Shown: piece after piece, positions 37,573-46,698 of the stretch
Layout of the letters: every line of letters begins with the position of its first letter
Numbering within the stretch: position 1 is the first letter of the stretch
Source of the DNA: Geothrix campi
GTDB taxonomy: Bacteria; Acidobacteriota; Holophagae; Holophagales; Holophagaceae
Direction: 5' to 3'
Assembly (NCBI RefSeq): GCF_024609265.1
Contig: NZ_JANHMP010000003.1
Coordinates: 423,497 to 487,496, forward strand
DNA length: 64,000 nt
Notes under the pieces: model-generated
Told to the model about the DNA's origin: nothing
Database searches by the model: none
The model's input: the letters and a program-made list of their open reading frames with translations, nothing else
Program-made: the position numbers and the translations under genes

Positions 37573-39357
37573 GTGACGGAAGCGAAAGGCGCGTTCCTCG
37601 CCAGTCTCACGGAATCCGAGCTGATCCACTTCCGTCATCTGGCTCTGGTACGGCCCCAGCTGCCCACGGAAAGCCAGGTCTACATGCTCGAGGGGCTGGC
37701 CCGGTCCCTGGCTTCCCCGCGCCTGCTGACCCTCATGGCCCGCACGCCGCATTGGTTGGCCCACTGGCCCATCCTCCTGGGCCTGGCCGAAAACGAAGCC
37801 ACACCCGAAGCCATCCGCCGCGACTTGGAGATGGTGGTCTCCCTGTTCGACCAGATGCGGGAGATGGACAAGGCCCCTGCAGCCGAAAAGGACGACCGGG
37901 CCGAGGCGGTAAAGACCCTCTACTCCCAGCTGAAACCCGAACTGAAGCCCGTGGCCAAGCTGCTGGCGAAGCAGATCGCCAAGACCGTCTCGGCCACCGG
38001 CAACACCATGGAGCTGCCGCCACTGCCGGGCGAGGAGCCTGACTGGGAGGCCCTGGCGGTCCTGCCGGCGCCCCTTCCGCCGCAGGCTTCGGCCCCTGTC
38101 CTGCACAAAGAGGATCGCCTCACCCGGGCCCAGCAGACGGCCCAGCCGGATGAGCTCCTGGGCTTCCTCCTGGATGCGGATGGCGAGCTGCGCATGGCCG
38201 CCCTCCAGAACCCGCTGATCTCCGAGGACCTCATCTGCCGTGCCCTCAGCCAAAGCCCGGTGCCGGAATTCTTCGAGGATGTCTACGCCGAGGCCCGCTG
38301 GTACTTCCGGGAGCCCGTGCGGGAGAGCATCCAGGAAGCACCCGGCTGCCCCGCGGACCTCTCCCGGCGCTTGGCCCTCTCCAGCCATCTCGTGGCGGCG
38401 CTGGAGCAAGGTGCGGCGACCCCGGCCTCCCTCCGCCGCATCGTGAGCCTCTTCACCCAGCTGGAAGAAGGCGAGTACCAGTTCGTCACCTACTGGGCCA
38501 AGCGGCAGTCCCCGCATCTGCTGCGGGTGGTGAAGTACTTCTACGACCGTCTGGCGCGCCAGCGGTCCGGGCTTTCGTCCACCCTGCCCGAGCGCGGCGA
38601 GGATGGCCGCTGGGCCAGCATGGAGGAGCGGGTGTTCCTCGCCACCCAGGCCACCCAGGAGGATCAGATCATCCAGGTGCTCAAAGACCCCGACCCGCAG
38701 GTCTTCCGCCTGGCTCTGGAGAACCCCGCCCTCACGTCCCGGATGCTGGCCTCCACCCTGCCCATCCTGGACCGCGGCCGGGCCGAGGTGATCGCCGCCC
38801 ACGCCACCTGGCAGGCCGACCCGCTGGTGGCCGAGACCCTGATCCACCATCCTCACTTGACAGAAGCCACGGCCCTCCGCCTCCTGACGAACCTGCCCGG
38901 CCTCAAGCCCGCCATCGAGATCCTGCGGGATCCCCGGCTCCAGCACCTGGAGGTCAAGCGCCGGGCCCTGGAAACCCTCCGCACCCTCTACCAGGGCATG
39001 GATGTCACTGAGCGGATCACGGCCCTCCGCACCTCCGGTGGCGAATTGATGCGCCACCTGCCCCAGGAGGTGCTCCAGGACGAGGAGACCCTGCGCCGCA
39101 TGGTGTCCGACCGCCAGCTGGATCCGGGCATCCTCCTCCGGCTGGCCCGCAACAAGCTGACCCCCCGCGCCGTGCTGGAGCAGATCGCCAGCCACCCGGT
39201 ACTCCTGGCCCACGCGGCGATCATGTCCGAGCTGCTGCTGAACCCCAAGACACCCCGGGAAGCCTCCGCCCGCATCTGGGGCCTGCTCTCCGAGGCCGAG
39301 CAGCAGCAACTCCTCCGCAGCCCGCACCTTCCCGCGACCCTGCGGACCCTCGGGTAA
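37573..39357 (+). CDS. Large helical-repeat protein of unknown function
   Basis: 594 residues, predicted cytoplasmic. GTG start at 37573 with GGAGG upstream. The body appears to be built of short helical repeats resembling LRV/HEAT type (DGELRMAALQNPLISEDLI, DPQVFRLALENPALTSRML). No catalytic motif, signal peptide or membrane segment. I do not recognise a family. It lies in the same plus-strand run as the kinase and rnc, and could be a scaffold. Confidence 0.65.
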   Translation: MTEAKGAFLASLTESELIHFRHLALVRPQLPTESQVYMLEGLARSLASPRLLTLMARTPHWLAHWPILLGLAENEATPEAIRRDLEMVVSLFDQMREMDKAPAAEKDDRAEAVKTLYSQLKPELKPVAKLLAKQIAKTVSATGNTMELPPLPGEEPDWEALAVLPAPLPPQASAPVLHKEDRLTRAQQTAQPDELLGFLLDADGELRMAALQNPLISEDLICRALSQSPVPEFFEDVYAEARWYFREPVRESIQEAPGCPADLSRRLALSSHLVAALEQGAATPASLRRIVSLFTQLEEGEYQFVTYWAKRQSPHLLRVVKYFYDRLARQRSGLSSTLPERGEDGRWASMEERVFLATQATQEDQIIQVLKDPDPQVFRLALENPALTSRMLASTLPILDRGRAEVIAAHATWQADPLVAETLIHHPHLTEATALRLLTNLPGLKPAIEILRDPRLQHLEVKRRALETLRTLYQGMDVTERITALRTSGGELMRHLPQEVLQDEETLRRMVSDRQLDPGILLRLARNKLTPRAVLEQIASHPVLLAHAAIMSELLLNPKTPREASARIWGLLSEAEQQQLLRSPHLPATLRTLG

Positions 39358-39399
39358 ACGGCGGAGGCACCACCCCGTAGCCCAAGTCCAGGAGCCCCC

Positions 39400-40410
39400 A
39401 TGCGCCGCCCCGCCGCCATTCTGATTCCCGCCGCGGTGGTTCTGCTCTGCCTGCCCTTCGCCGTCTCCTGCCGACCCAAGCCGCGCGTTCCAGGCTGGGT
39501 GCAAGCGGCACCGACCGATAGCGTGGCGGCGTTCTCCGGCGAAGCGGCCTGGATGCTCACCCACAAGGAGGTCCAGTCCCTCATTTCCCGGGATCCCATG
39601 GTGGAACGGGCCCTGGACCTCTTCCTCCAGAAGGCCCACATCAATCCGCGCACCGAGACCGGCCGGGTGACCTTCCATGTCATCGGCATGCCGCAGCAGG
39701 GCGAGCAGGATCTCCGCAAAGGCCTCGAGCATGTCCTCATCCAGCTGAACCAGTTCGCGGATCCGACGGCCCTCGTGGCGGCTCTTGCCGAGTCCTTTCC
39801 CCAGGAGGGGAGCCTGCGCCTTCAGGGTCGGGACTGGCCTCTGCATGTGATTCTCGACCTGGAAACCCAGGGGACGAAGGCTCACATCCGGGCCGCCAGT
39901 GACGAGAAGGGCCAGATCTGGATCGGGTCGCTGGAGGCCCTTCAGCGCATGGCCGCCAAGGACAGCCTCGCCAGCCAGCCGGACGCCGCACTCGCCGCCG
40001 AGTGGATCAGCGCCCGGGCTCCCTTCCAGGGCTACCTTCAACCCGAGGCCCTGCTGAGCGGCCTGCGCAGGAACCTGGAGGGCAGCTTCATCAAGGATCT
40101 GCCCCAGGGCGTCAACGCGCTCTTCTGGAGCATCACCCCGCCCACCGGGAAGGACCAGGCCATCCGCTTCGAACTGGCGCTGGCCGGCTCGGCCGAGGGC
40201 ATCAACCAGGTCAGCCCGTGGTTGCAACGTCTGGTGGCCGCGGCCAACGCCGTGCAGGCCGCCCCCGGCGCGGCCCCCCAGTTGATGCAGGAGAAACACC
40301 GGGTGGGCCTGCGCTGCGCCCTCACCCCCGAGCAGCTCAAGCTGGTGATGGAGAAGCTGGGTCAGCCGGGTTTCTCCCTCACCCTCCCGGCCAGGACTCC
40401 CAAGGCATGA
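39400..40410 (+). CDS. Hypothetical lipoprotein
   Basis: 336 residues. The N-terminus MRRPAAILIPAAVVLLCLPFAVSC carries a lipobox-like FAVSC, so Cys24 is the probable lipidated residue. The mature protein has no recognised domain but shares length and hydrophobic pattern with DUF3352-like proteins (VIGMPQQGEQDLRKGLEHVL, GSLEALQRMAA). It overlaps the ECF sigma gene by 4 bp (ATGA), so the two are translationally coupled. Confidence 0.72.
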   Translation: MRRPAAILIPAAVVLLCLPFAVSCRPKPRVPGWVQAAPTDSVAAFSGEAAWMLTHKEVQSLISRDPMVERALDLFLQKAHINPRTETGRVTFHVIGMPQQGEQDLRKGLEHVLIQLNQFADPTALVAALAESFPQEGSLRLQGRDWPLHVILDLETQGTKAHIRAASDEKGQIWIGSLEALQRMAAKDSLASQPDAALAAEWISARAPFQGYLQPEALLSGLRRNLEGSFIKDLPQGVNALFWSITPPTGKDQAIRFELALAGSAEGINQVSPWLQRLVAAANAVQAAPGAAPQLMQEKHRVGLRCALTPEQLKLVMEKLGQPGFSLTLPARTPKA

Positions 40411-41000
40411 GCACGGCCCCATCCCAGCCCGCGGGCGCACCCGGCTCCCTTCCGGCGGAGACGGAGTCCCCCGAGTACTGGATGGCCCAGCTCAAGGCCG
40501 GCCGGGAGGAGGCCTTGGCCCACCTCATGGCCCGCTTCGAGCGGCCCCTCTGCGCCTTCCTCCACCGGCGCCTCCAGGGCGAGGCCGGGGTGGTCCAGGA
40601 GCTGGCCCAGGAGGTTTTTCTCAAGTGTCTCCAGCATTGCCAGCGGTTTGAGGAGGGTCGTCCCGTGGCTGCCTGGCTTTTTACGCTGGCGGCTAATGCG
40701 GCGACGGACCATCTGCGTAGACGGGGGCGAGAGGTATCCCCTCCCGAGACCTTTGACGCTCCGGACCCCCACCAGGCTTCACCCTGGGAATCCGTGGACC
40801 AAGGCAGGCGCATCCAGGCCCTTCGCGGAGCTCTGGACGGCCTCACCCCCCGCCAGCGGGCCATGGTGCTTGCCTACTACGTCCACGAACACCCGGTGAA
40901 ACGGATCGCCCAGGATCTGGGCTGCGCCGAAGGCACCGTGAAAGCCACCCTGTTCCAAAGCCTCCAGAAACTCCGCAAGACCCTTGGACCCCAGCCATGA
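40407..41000 (+). CDS. ECF-type RNA polymerase sigma factor
   Basis: 197-residue sigma-70-family factor with regions 2 and 4 only. Region 2 spans about residues 28-105 (ELAQEVFLKCLQHCQRFEEG, RPVAAWLFTLAANAATDHLRR). Region 4 has the helix-turn-helix HPVKRIAQDLGCAEGTVKATL near the C-terminus. It is translationally coupled to a lipoprotein upstream and to a single-span protein downstream. The latter is the likely anti-sigma candidate. The target promoters are unknown. Confidence 0.9.
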   Translation: MSTAPSQPAGAPGSLPAETESPEYWMAQLKAGREEALAHLMARFERPLCAFLHRRLQGEAGVVQELAQEVFLKCLQHCQRFEEGRPVAAWLFTLAANAATDHLRRRGREVSPPETFDAPDPHQASPWESVDQGRRIQALRGALDGLTPRQRAMVLAYYVHEHPVKRIAQDLGCAEGTVKATLFQSLQKLRKTLGPQP

Positions 41001-41686
41001 CTCCCGCCGACCTCCATCGAACCGACCCCTGCCTCCTGGACGAGGCCCGGGGCTTCGAGTTGCTCGAGCAGCCCGAGCTCTGGCCGGAGGATCCGGCGCG
41101 GCAGGCCGAGCTGGCCGAGCTGCTGGAACTCCACCTGGCCCTGGGGAGTCACGGCCCGGCGTTGGCCGAGAGCCTGGCCCCCGCACCCCGCACCCGCTGG
41201 ACCGGCGCATGGACTCTGACCGCCGCCGCCGTCCTCCTGGTGGCCCTGATCCCGGCCGCCTACACCATGCAGCGCACCCAGAGCCTCCGGGCCCAGGCCC
41301 GGGATACCGCCCGCCTGGAGCAGCTGGCCCGCAAGCGCACCCAGGACCGCGCCTGGATCGCCTTCTTCCGCCAGAGCTCCACCCTGCTTCAGGATTTCGA
41401 GCAGAATCCGGCCCTCTGCAAGAAGGGCGAGGAGGACCGCCGCCAGGAACGTGAAACCGCCCTCACCCTGCTGGAGGCCAGCCATCAGCTCGCCGCCCAG
41501 GGCGCCCCCCTCCAGGAAGCCGAGGCCATCCGCGCCAGCCTGCACACCTGGCTGTCCGAAGTGGCCTTCGAGGAGGACTGCCTCAGCGTCGAGCGCGCTC
41601 GCGAGCTCCGCCAGTGGGCCGCCGCCCACAACCTGGAGGGCCAGGCTGAGCGCATGGAGCGTCGCCTGAGGGGAGACGGCGCATGA
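40997..41686 (+). CDS. Single-span membrane protein, putative anti-sigma factor
   Basis: 229 residues with one transmembrane helix (about residues 73-92, TLTAAAVLLVALIPAAYTM). The N-terminal cytoplasmic part is short and Leu/Glu-rich; the outside part is helical and charged. It lacks a recognisable zinc-binding anti-sigma (HxxxCxxC) motif, so the role is inferred from coupling to the sigma factor (ATGA overlap) and topology alone. It is followed by a TPR protein with another ATGA overlap. Confidence 0.6.
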   Translation: MTPADLHRTDPCLLDEARGFELLEQPELWPEDPARQAELAELLELHLALGSHGPALAESLAPAPRTRWTGAWTLTAAAVLLVALIPAAYTMQRTQSLRAQARDTARLEQLARKRTQDRAWIAFFRQSSTLLQDFEQNPALCKKGEEDRRQERETALTLLEASHQLAAQGAPLQEAEAIRASLHTWLSEVAFEEDCLSVERARELRQWAAAHNLEGQAERMERRLRGDGA

Positions 41687-42501
41687 CCCTGGCTCTTCTG
41701 CTGGCCGTGGCCGCATGGATGACGCCCGCCTCACCTGAGCCTGTGGCCTTCGTGCTGGTGGCCCCGGAAAGTCACGCCGAGGCCCTGTTCCGCCAAGGGC
41801 GTGACCTTCGCTACGCCCAGCGCTGGTACCAGGCAGCCCAGGCCTACCGTTCGCTGATCCGGGAATTCCCCGGCTCGTCCCGGGTGCCGGACGCACGCTA
41901 CTGGCTGGCCTCCAGCCTGGAGCAGGACCAGCGATGGGACGAAGCCGCCGACGCCTACACCGAATTTCTCGCGAAGCATCCCGACCAGCGGATGCTGGGC
42001 AAGGAAGCCCGTTTGAACCGCGTGCGCTGCTGGGGCATCCGCCAGTGGGACAGCGCCACGGCCCAGGCCGGCCTGGCCGGGGCCCTGTCCGATGAGCGCG
42101 AGGAGGTCCGCATCGCCGCCGCCCTCCAGTTGGCCAAGCGCCGAGACACCCGCGCCGTGCCCGTGCTCCAGGCCGGCCTTCGCGCGGATGTCTCCTCCGA
42201 GGCCTGCCGCCTCGCCCTGCAGGCCATGGGCATCCAGCCCCAGGCCGCGGGCCCCGCCCAGGGTCGTTTCCTGGTGATCCGCGTGAAGGAGCGGGCCAAG
42301 TCCGAGGCTCTGACTGTGCGGCTGACCCTGGGCCTCGCCCGGGCCGTGGGCGGCTACCTTTCGGACGAGCAGCTGCGCCAGGCCCGCAAGAAGGGCGTGG
42401 ACCTGGAGCGCCTCATGGACCAGGCCATCAACTCCCCCAAGGGCACGGAACTCTTCAGCCTCGATGACGGCAAGAGCACGGTCACGGTGACCGTCGAATA
42501 G
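41683..42501 (+). CDS. Exported TPR/HEAT protein
   Basis: 272 residues with a short hydrophobic N-terminus (MTLALLLAVAAWMTPASP), perhaps a signal peptide. Tandem TPR-like helices (ALFRQGRDLRYAQRWYQAAQAY, PDARYWLASSLEQDQRWDEA) are followed by a HEAT-like region (DEREEVRIAAALQLAKRRDT). The arrangement recalls outer-membrane lipoprotein assembly or YbgF-like proteins. It is coupled to the preceding gene, so it may belong to the sigma-controlled envelope set. Confidence 0.7.
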   Translation: MTLALLLAVAAWMTPASPEPVAFVLVAPESHAEALFRQGRDLRYAQRWYQAAQAYRSLIREFPGSSRVPDARYWLASSLEQDQRWDEAADAYTEFLAKHPDQRMLGKEARLNRVRCWGIRQWDSATAQAGLAGALSDEREEVRIAAALQLAKRRDTRAVPVLQAGLRADVSSEACRLALQAMGIQPQAAGPAQGRFLVIRVKERAKSEALTVRLTLGLARAVGGYLSDEQLRQARKKGVDLERLMDQAINSPKGTELFSLDDGKSTVTVTVE

Positions 42502-42550
42502 CCCTCCGTGACGGCGGAGTAGGCGGGGTCGGATAAGCTGGTCGCTGACC

Positions 42551-44356
42551 ATGTCGAGACTCCTGCGTTTCTTCAACGACCACCTCCGTGCCCATGCGCC
42601 CCTCATCGCGGGGGCCTCGCTGCTGCTGCTGCTGGCAGGCCTCTGCCAGGGCGCCCTCATCGCCTCCATCAAGTTCGTGTTCGATGATGGCAAGGCCCAC
42701 GCCATGGGCATCGCCCAGGGGGGCCTCTTCGGCCAGCTCGAGCACCTGCGGGCCTGGGTCCTGGCCCACCTGCCCGAGGCCTCCGCCCTGCGCACGGGAC
42801 TGCTGGTGCCCCTGGTGCTGGTCCTGCTCTTCGCCCTGAAGGGCTTCTTCACCTATGCCGGCACCCTGCTCATGGTCCGCAGCGGCATCCGCGCCACCCA
42901 GGCCTTCCGCGAGCGGCTCTTCGCCCACCTGCTGACCCAGGAGCCGGCCTTCTTCCAGAAGCATCCCGTGGGCGAGCTGATCACCCGCAGCATCAGCGAC
43001 GTGGGCGCCGTGCAGGGCATCGCCAGCAACCAGCTGGCGGAGGCGGTCCGCGAGATCTGCGTGGCCCTCACCATGCTGGCCACCGTCCTCTACATGGACT
43101 GGAAGCTGAGCCTCACCCTGTTCCTGGCCGGCCCACTGGTGGTGCTGCCCGTGAAGCGCCTCAGCCAGCGCATCCGCAAGGTGAACCACCGGAACCAGGA
43201 GGCCTCCAGCCGCCTGCTCCAGCGCCTGAAGGAAGTGTTCAGCAACATCCGCGTGGTCCAGGCCTTCGCCCGCGAATCCTACGAGGTGAGCCGCTTCCAG
43301 GTGCAGAACCACGAACTCTACCGGCTGGGCATGAAGAGCGCCCGGGCCTCGGCTCTCTCCACCCCGATCATGGAGCTGGTGGGGGGCTTCCTGCTGGCGG
43401 GCCTCGCCGCCTACGCCGCAGGGCGCTTCAAGGCCGGCACCCTCACCACCGAGAACTTCCTCACCTATATCCTGGCCATCTACGCCCTCTACGATCCCCT
43501 CCGCCGGCTCACCAAGCTCAACAACGAGATCCAGGTGGCCTCCGCCAGCCTGGACCGAGTCTATTCCATGCTGGACCGGAAGCCAGAGCTGCCCGTGAGC
43601 CCCAACCCGAAGCCTGTGCCTGCGCGGCCGAGCCTCCTCCGCTTCGAGGGCGTGGAGTTCGCCTACGATGACAAGCACCCGGTCCTGCGCGGCATCGACC
43701 TCGAAGTGCGCGCGGGCGAGACCGTGGCCCTGGTGGGCGGCAGCGGGGGTGGCAAGACCACCCTCGTGAACCTGGTGCCCCGCTTCTTCGATCCCACCGC
43801 CGGACGCATCACCCTCGACGGCCTCGACCTCCGCGACCTCGATCCCCGTGAACTCCGCAAGATCATCGGCATCGTCACCCAGGAGACCCTGCTCTTCATG
43901 GACACGGTGCACGACAACATCGCCTACGGCAAGCAGGCCAGCCGCGAGGCGGTCATCGTGGCCGCCAAGAAGGCCCACGCCCACGACTTCGTCGTGAGCC
44001 TGCCCCATGGCTACGACACCCCCCTGGCGGAGACCGGCTCCAGCCTCAGTGGCGGCCAGCGCCAGCGCCTCGCCATCGCCCGGGCCCTGCTGCAGGACCC
44101 ACCCATCCTCATCCTCGACGAGGCCACCAGCGCACTCGACACCGAAAGCGAGCGGGCCGTGCAGGCCGCCCTGGAAACCCTCATGCAGGACCGCACCACC
44201 CTCGTCATCGCCCACCGCCTCAGCACCATCCAGCGGGCCACCCGCATCTGCGCCATGAAGCAGGGCCGCATCGTCGAGCAGGGTACCCACGACGATCTGC
44301 TCGCCCGGCATGGCGAGTACGCGCGCCTGCACAGGCTGCAGTTCGCTGAAGCCTGA
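42551..44356 (+). CDS. MsbA-type ABC exporter
   Basis: 601-residue half-transporter with an N-terminal transmembrane domain of about six helices and a C-terminal ATPase. Walker A is GGSGGGKTT near residue 397, the ABC signature SLSGGQRQR, and Walker B ILILDEATSALD. The EAL-type coupling region and HxxHD switch histidine (IAHRLST) are present. Relatives flip lipid A-core or export lipids and drugs. It directly precedes queA (TGATG overlap). The substrate cannot be told from sequence alone. Confidence 0.9.
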   Translation: MSRLLRFFNDHLRAHAPLIAGASLLLLLAGLCQGALIASIKFVFDDGKAHAMGIAQGGLFGQLEHLRAWVLAHLPEASALRTGLLVPLVLVLLFALKGFFTYAGTLLMVRSGIRATQAFRERLFAHLLTQEPAFFQKHPVGELITRSISDVGAVQGIASNQLAEAVREICVALTMLATVLYMDWKLSLTLFLAGPLVVLPVKRLSQRIRKVNHRNQEASSRLLQRLKEVFSNIRVVQAFARESYEVSRFQVQNHELYRLGMKSARASALSTPIMELVGGFLLAGLAAYAAGRFKAGTLTTENFLTYILAIYALYDPLRRLTKLNNEIQVASASLDRVYSMLDRKPELPVSPNPKPVPARPSLLRFEGVEFAYDDKHPVLRGIDLEVRAGETVALVGGSGGGKTTLVNLVPRFFDPTAGRITLDGLDLRDLDPRELRKIIGIVTQETLLFMDTVHDNIAYGKQASREAVIVAAKKAHAHDFVVSLPHGYDTPLAETGSSLSGGQRQRLAIARALLQDPPILILDEATSALDTESERAVQAALETLMQDRTTLVIAHRLSTIQRATRICAMKQGRIVEQGTHDDLLARHGEYARLHRLQFAEA

Positions 44357-45426
44357 TGCTCCGTTCCGCCTTCCACTTCGACCTGCCCCCGGGACTCATC
44401 GCGCAACACCCGACCCCGGACCGGGACGGGGCGCGGCTCCTGGTGGTGGATGCGCGGACGGGCACCTGGTCCCACCGCGCCATCCGCGATCTGCCGGAGC
44501 TCGTGCCTGCTGGCAGCCTCTGCGTGCCCAACGACGTGCGGGTCCGCCACGCGCGCCTCTTCCTGCGGCGGGCCGGCGGCGGAGCGGGCGAGGCTCTGCT
44601 GTTGCGCAGCCTCGGCGGCGGCACCTTCGAGGCCATGGTGAAGCCCGGCGCGCGCCTGAAGCCCGGAGCCTCGGCCGCCGTGGTGGATCCCGTCTCCGGC
44701 GTGGAGCTGGCCCGCCTCGATATCGTGGGCACCCTGCCCGAGGGTCTGCGCGCCGCACGGGTCCACGCCGAGCACGGCCTGGACTGGGACGAGATCGACC
44801 GCATCGGCCGCCTGCCGCTCCCGCCCTACATCGAACACCTGGCGGAAGCGGAGGACGAAACCCGCTACCAGACGGTCTTCGCGGCCCGGGAGGGCGAAGC
44901 GGTGGCCGCCCCCACCGCGGGCCTCCACTTCACGCCGGAGCTCATCCACGCGCTGCAGGCCCGCGGCTGCGGGTGGCACCCGGTGCGGCTCCACGTGGGC
45001 CTGGGCACTTTCCGGCCCATGACCGCCGAGCGCCTCGAGGATCACGCCATGCACGAGGAGCGCTTCGAGATCCCCGTGGCCACTGCGGCCGTCCTGGAGC
45101 CCGTGTTCCGGGACCGGTCACGGCCCGTGGTGTGCGTGGGAACCACCTCGCTGCGCACCCTCGAAGGAGCCTGGGATGGCTCCCGCCTCGCCAGGGAAGG
45201 CGCCACCCGGCTGTTCATCACGCCCGGCTACCGGCTGCGCACCGCGGACCACCTGCTCACCAACTTCCACCTACCGGAAAGCACCCTCTTCGTGCTGGTG
45301 TCGGCGCTGCTGGGCCTCGAGCTCGCCCAGGCCGCCTACGCAGAGGCCGTCCGCGAGCGGTACCGGTTCTTCAGCTATGGCGACGCAATGCTGATCCTGA
45401 ATGCCCGCCCGGGCCCTTCTCTTTGA
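44356..45426 (+). CDS. queA: SAM:tRNA ribosyltransferase-isomerase QueA
   Basis: 356-residue enzyme that transfers and isomerises the ribosyl part of SAM onto preQ1 in tRNA, making epoxyqueuosine. Family blocks are LPPGLIAQHPTPDRDGARLL, CVPNDVRVRHARLF, LPLPPYIE, AAPTAGLHFT and CVGTTSLRTLEGAWDG. The C-terminal LLTNFHLPESTLFVLVSAL is conserved. ATG overlaps the exporter's stop by one base. Other queuosine genes are not in the window. Confidence 0.95.
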   Translation: MLRSAFHFDLPPGLIAQHPTPDRDGARLLVVDARTGTWSHRAIRDLPELVPAGSLCVPNDVRVRHARLFLRRAGGGAGEALLLRSLGGGTFEAMVKPGARLKPGASAAVVDPVSGVELARLDIVGTLPEGLRAARVHAEHGLDWDEIDRIGRLPLPPYIEHLAEAEDETRYQTVFAAREGEAVAAPTAGLHFTPELIHALQARGCGWHPVRLHVGLGTFRPMTAERLEDHAMHEERFEIPVATAAVLEPVFRDRSRPVVCVGTTSLRTLEGAWDGSRLAREGATRLFITPGYRLRTADHLLTNFHLPESTLFVLVSALLGLELAQAAYAEAVRERYRFFSYGDAMLILNARPGPSL

Positions 45427-45524
45427 TGGTCGGAGGCCTGGCGTCGGATGTGGGCTCTGCCCGCGTCTGGCGCGGGGGCCAGGGGGGACGCAGAGGCCGC
45501 TGGCGGCCGGGCGGTCCCACCTGA

Positions 45525-45872
45525 CTAGAGGTAGTCTACGAACTGGTGGATCACGGGGATGCGGTGCTTCTTGCCCTTCGTGGCCTGGAGGATGCTCGTC
45601 ACGGACATGCCCAGGCACCAGAGCAGCCACAGGGGCATGAAGAAACGCACCGAGATGGTCCCGAAGATGGGGAACAGCCCCAGGATGAGCATGGCCAGCG
45701 TCACAGCGCATTCCGCGAAGGCCAGGATGACGCCCTGGCGGGCGTGCCAGAGCAGTTCCGAATCCTCGCGGTTCCGCATGTAGGGCAGGAAGGCCCAGGG
45801 CCCCGCGTAGCATAGGATCAGGTCTCGCAGGCGCTCCCCTACATAGAGGGGAGTCGGGGCATCCAGGGGCAC
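45525..45872 (-). CDS. DUF4870-like small membrane protein
   Basis: 115 residues with GTG start at 45872 and GGAGG upstream. Hydrophobic helices (LWHARQGVILAFAECAVTLAML and LFPIFGTISVRFFMPLWLLW) and the WHARQGV motif match DUF4870/Tic20-like proteins. These are small helical membrane proteins of unknown activity. It lies 37 bp downstream of the TauE/SafE gene, perhaps in the same transcript. It converges with queA, about 98 bp away, with no clear terminator. Confidence 0.78.
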   Translation of the reverse strand: MPLDAPTPLYVGERLRDLILCYAGPWAFLPYMRNREDSELLWHARQGVILAFAECAVTLAMLILGLFPIFGTISVRFFMPLWLLWCLGMSVTSILQATKGKKHRIPVIHQFVDYL

Positions 45873-45909
45873 GGCAACCTCCGGAACGAGGATAGCGCAA
45901 GAGGGGAGG

Positions 45910-46698
45910 CTACCGTCCCCGCAGGACCACTAGCAACGCCATGAGGAGCACCACCACGGCATAGCTCTGCTTCAGCTTCACCCCCTGGACGCGAGTGGCC
46001 ACGCGGGCTCCCCCCAGGGCGCCCACGGCAAAGCCCACGGCCACGCCGGCGATGACCACCCAGGGCAGGCCCCCCTGGGCCTTGGCGTACACGTACACGC
46101 CGGGCAGGCCGATGGGCGGCAGCAGCATCATGAGGCTCGTAAGCTGAGTCTCGTGCTGGGTCATGCGGAAGCGGGAGGCCAACAGGGGGATCACCACCAC
46201 CGCCCCGCCCAGCCCCGTGAGGCCCGACACCACCCCCGCCAGCAGGCCGATGGGCAACCCGGCGGTCCAGAGTCCCGAGGAGAGGTCCAGCGGCGCCACG
46301 GTCCGATCCACGGGCGGGGGCTCATGCCGAAAGAAGGTCTTGAAGGCCAGGAACACGAGAAAGGCGGCGTAACTCCAGCGCAGGGGCTCCGAGGGGATGA
46401 GGTTCGCCACCCGGGCCCCGCCGTAGATGCCGAAGAGGAAGGCCAGCACCAGCACCCCCACCAGGCGCAGGCTGGTATGGATGCCGCGACTGCGGTACTG
46501 GAGCACCGCGGGCAGCCCCGTGGGCAGCAGCATGGCCGCCAGGGTGGCGCCCTGGGCGCGGTGCTGATCCAGGTGGAGCACCAGACCCAGCAGAGGCACC
46601 ATCACCACGCCGCCCCCCACCCCGAAGAGACCCGACAGCAGGCCTCCGCAGAGGCCGGTGCCCAGGCCCGCCACCAGGTGATTCACATCCGGGCTCAC
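45910..46698 (-). CDS. TauE/SafE-type sulfite/anion permease
   Basis: 262-residue integral membrane protein with around eight hydrophobic segments. Tandem TauE/SafE motifs are visible: GGLLSGLFGVGGGVVMVPLL near the N-terminus and GVVSGLTGLGGAVVVIPLL in the second half. The family moves sulfite, sulfonates or other organic anions. The GTG start at 46698 overlaps the stop of the esterase gene by 3 bases (GTGA), so translation is probably coupled. Confidence 0.85.
   Translation of the reverse strand: MSPDVNHLVAGLGTGLCGGLLSGLFGVGGGVVMVPLLGLVLHLDQHRAQGATLAAMLLPTGLPAVLQYRSRGIHTSLRLVGVLVLAFLFGIYGGARVANLIPSEPLRWSYAAFLVFLAFKTFFRHEPPPVDRTVAPLDLSSGLWTAGLPIGLLAGVVSGLTGLGGAVVVIPLLASRFRMTQHETQLTSLMMLLPPIGLPGVYVYAKAQGGLPWVVIAGVAVGFAVGALGGARVATRVQGVKLKQSYAVVVLLMALLVVLRGR

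Noticed and set aside
37315-40440. 1041-codon antisense open frame opposite the repeat protein and lipoprotein
   Set aside because: It is a Gly/Leu/Gln-rich shadow of the plus-strand genes, without a good start or conserved motif.
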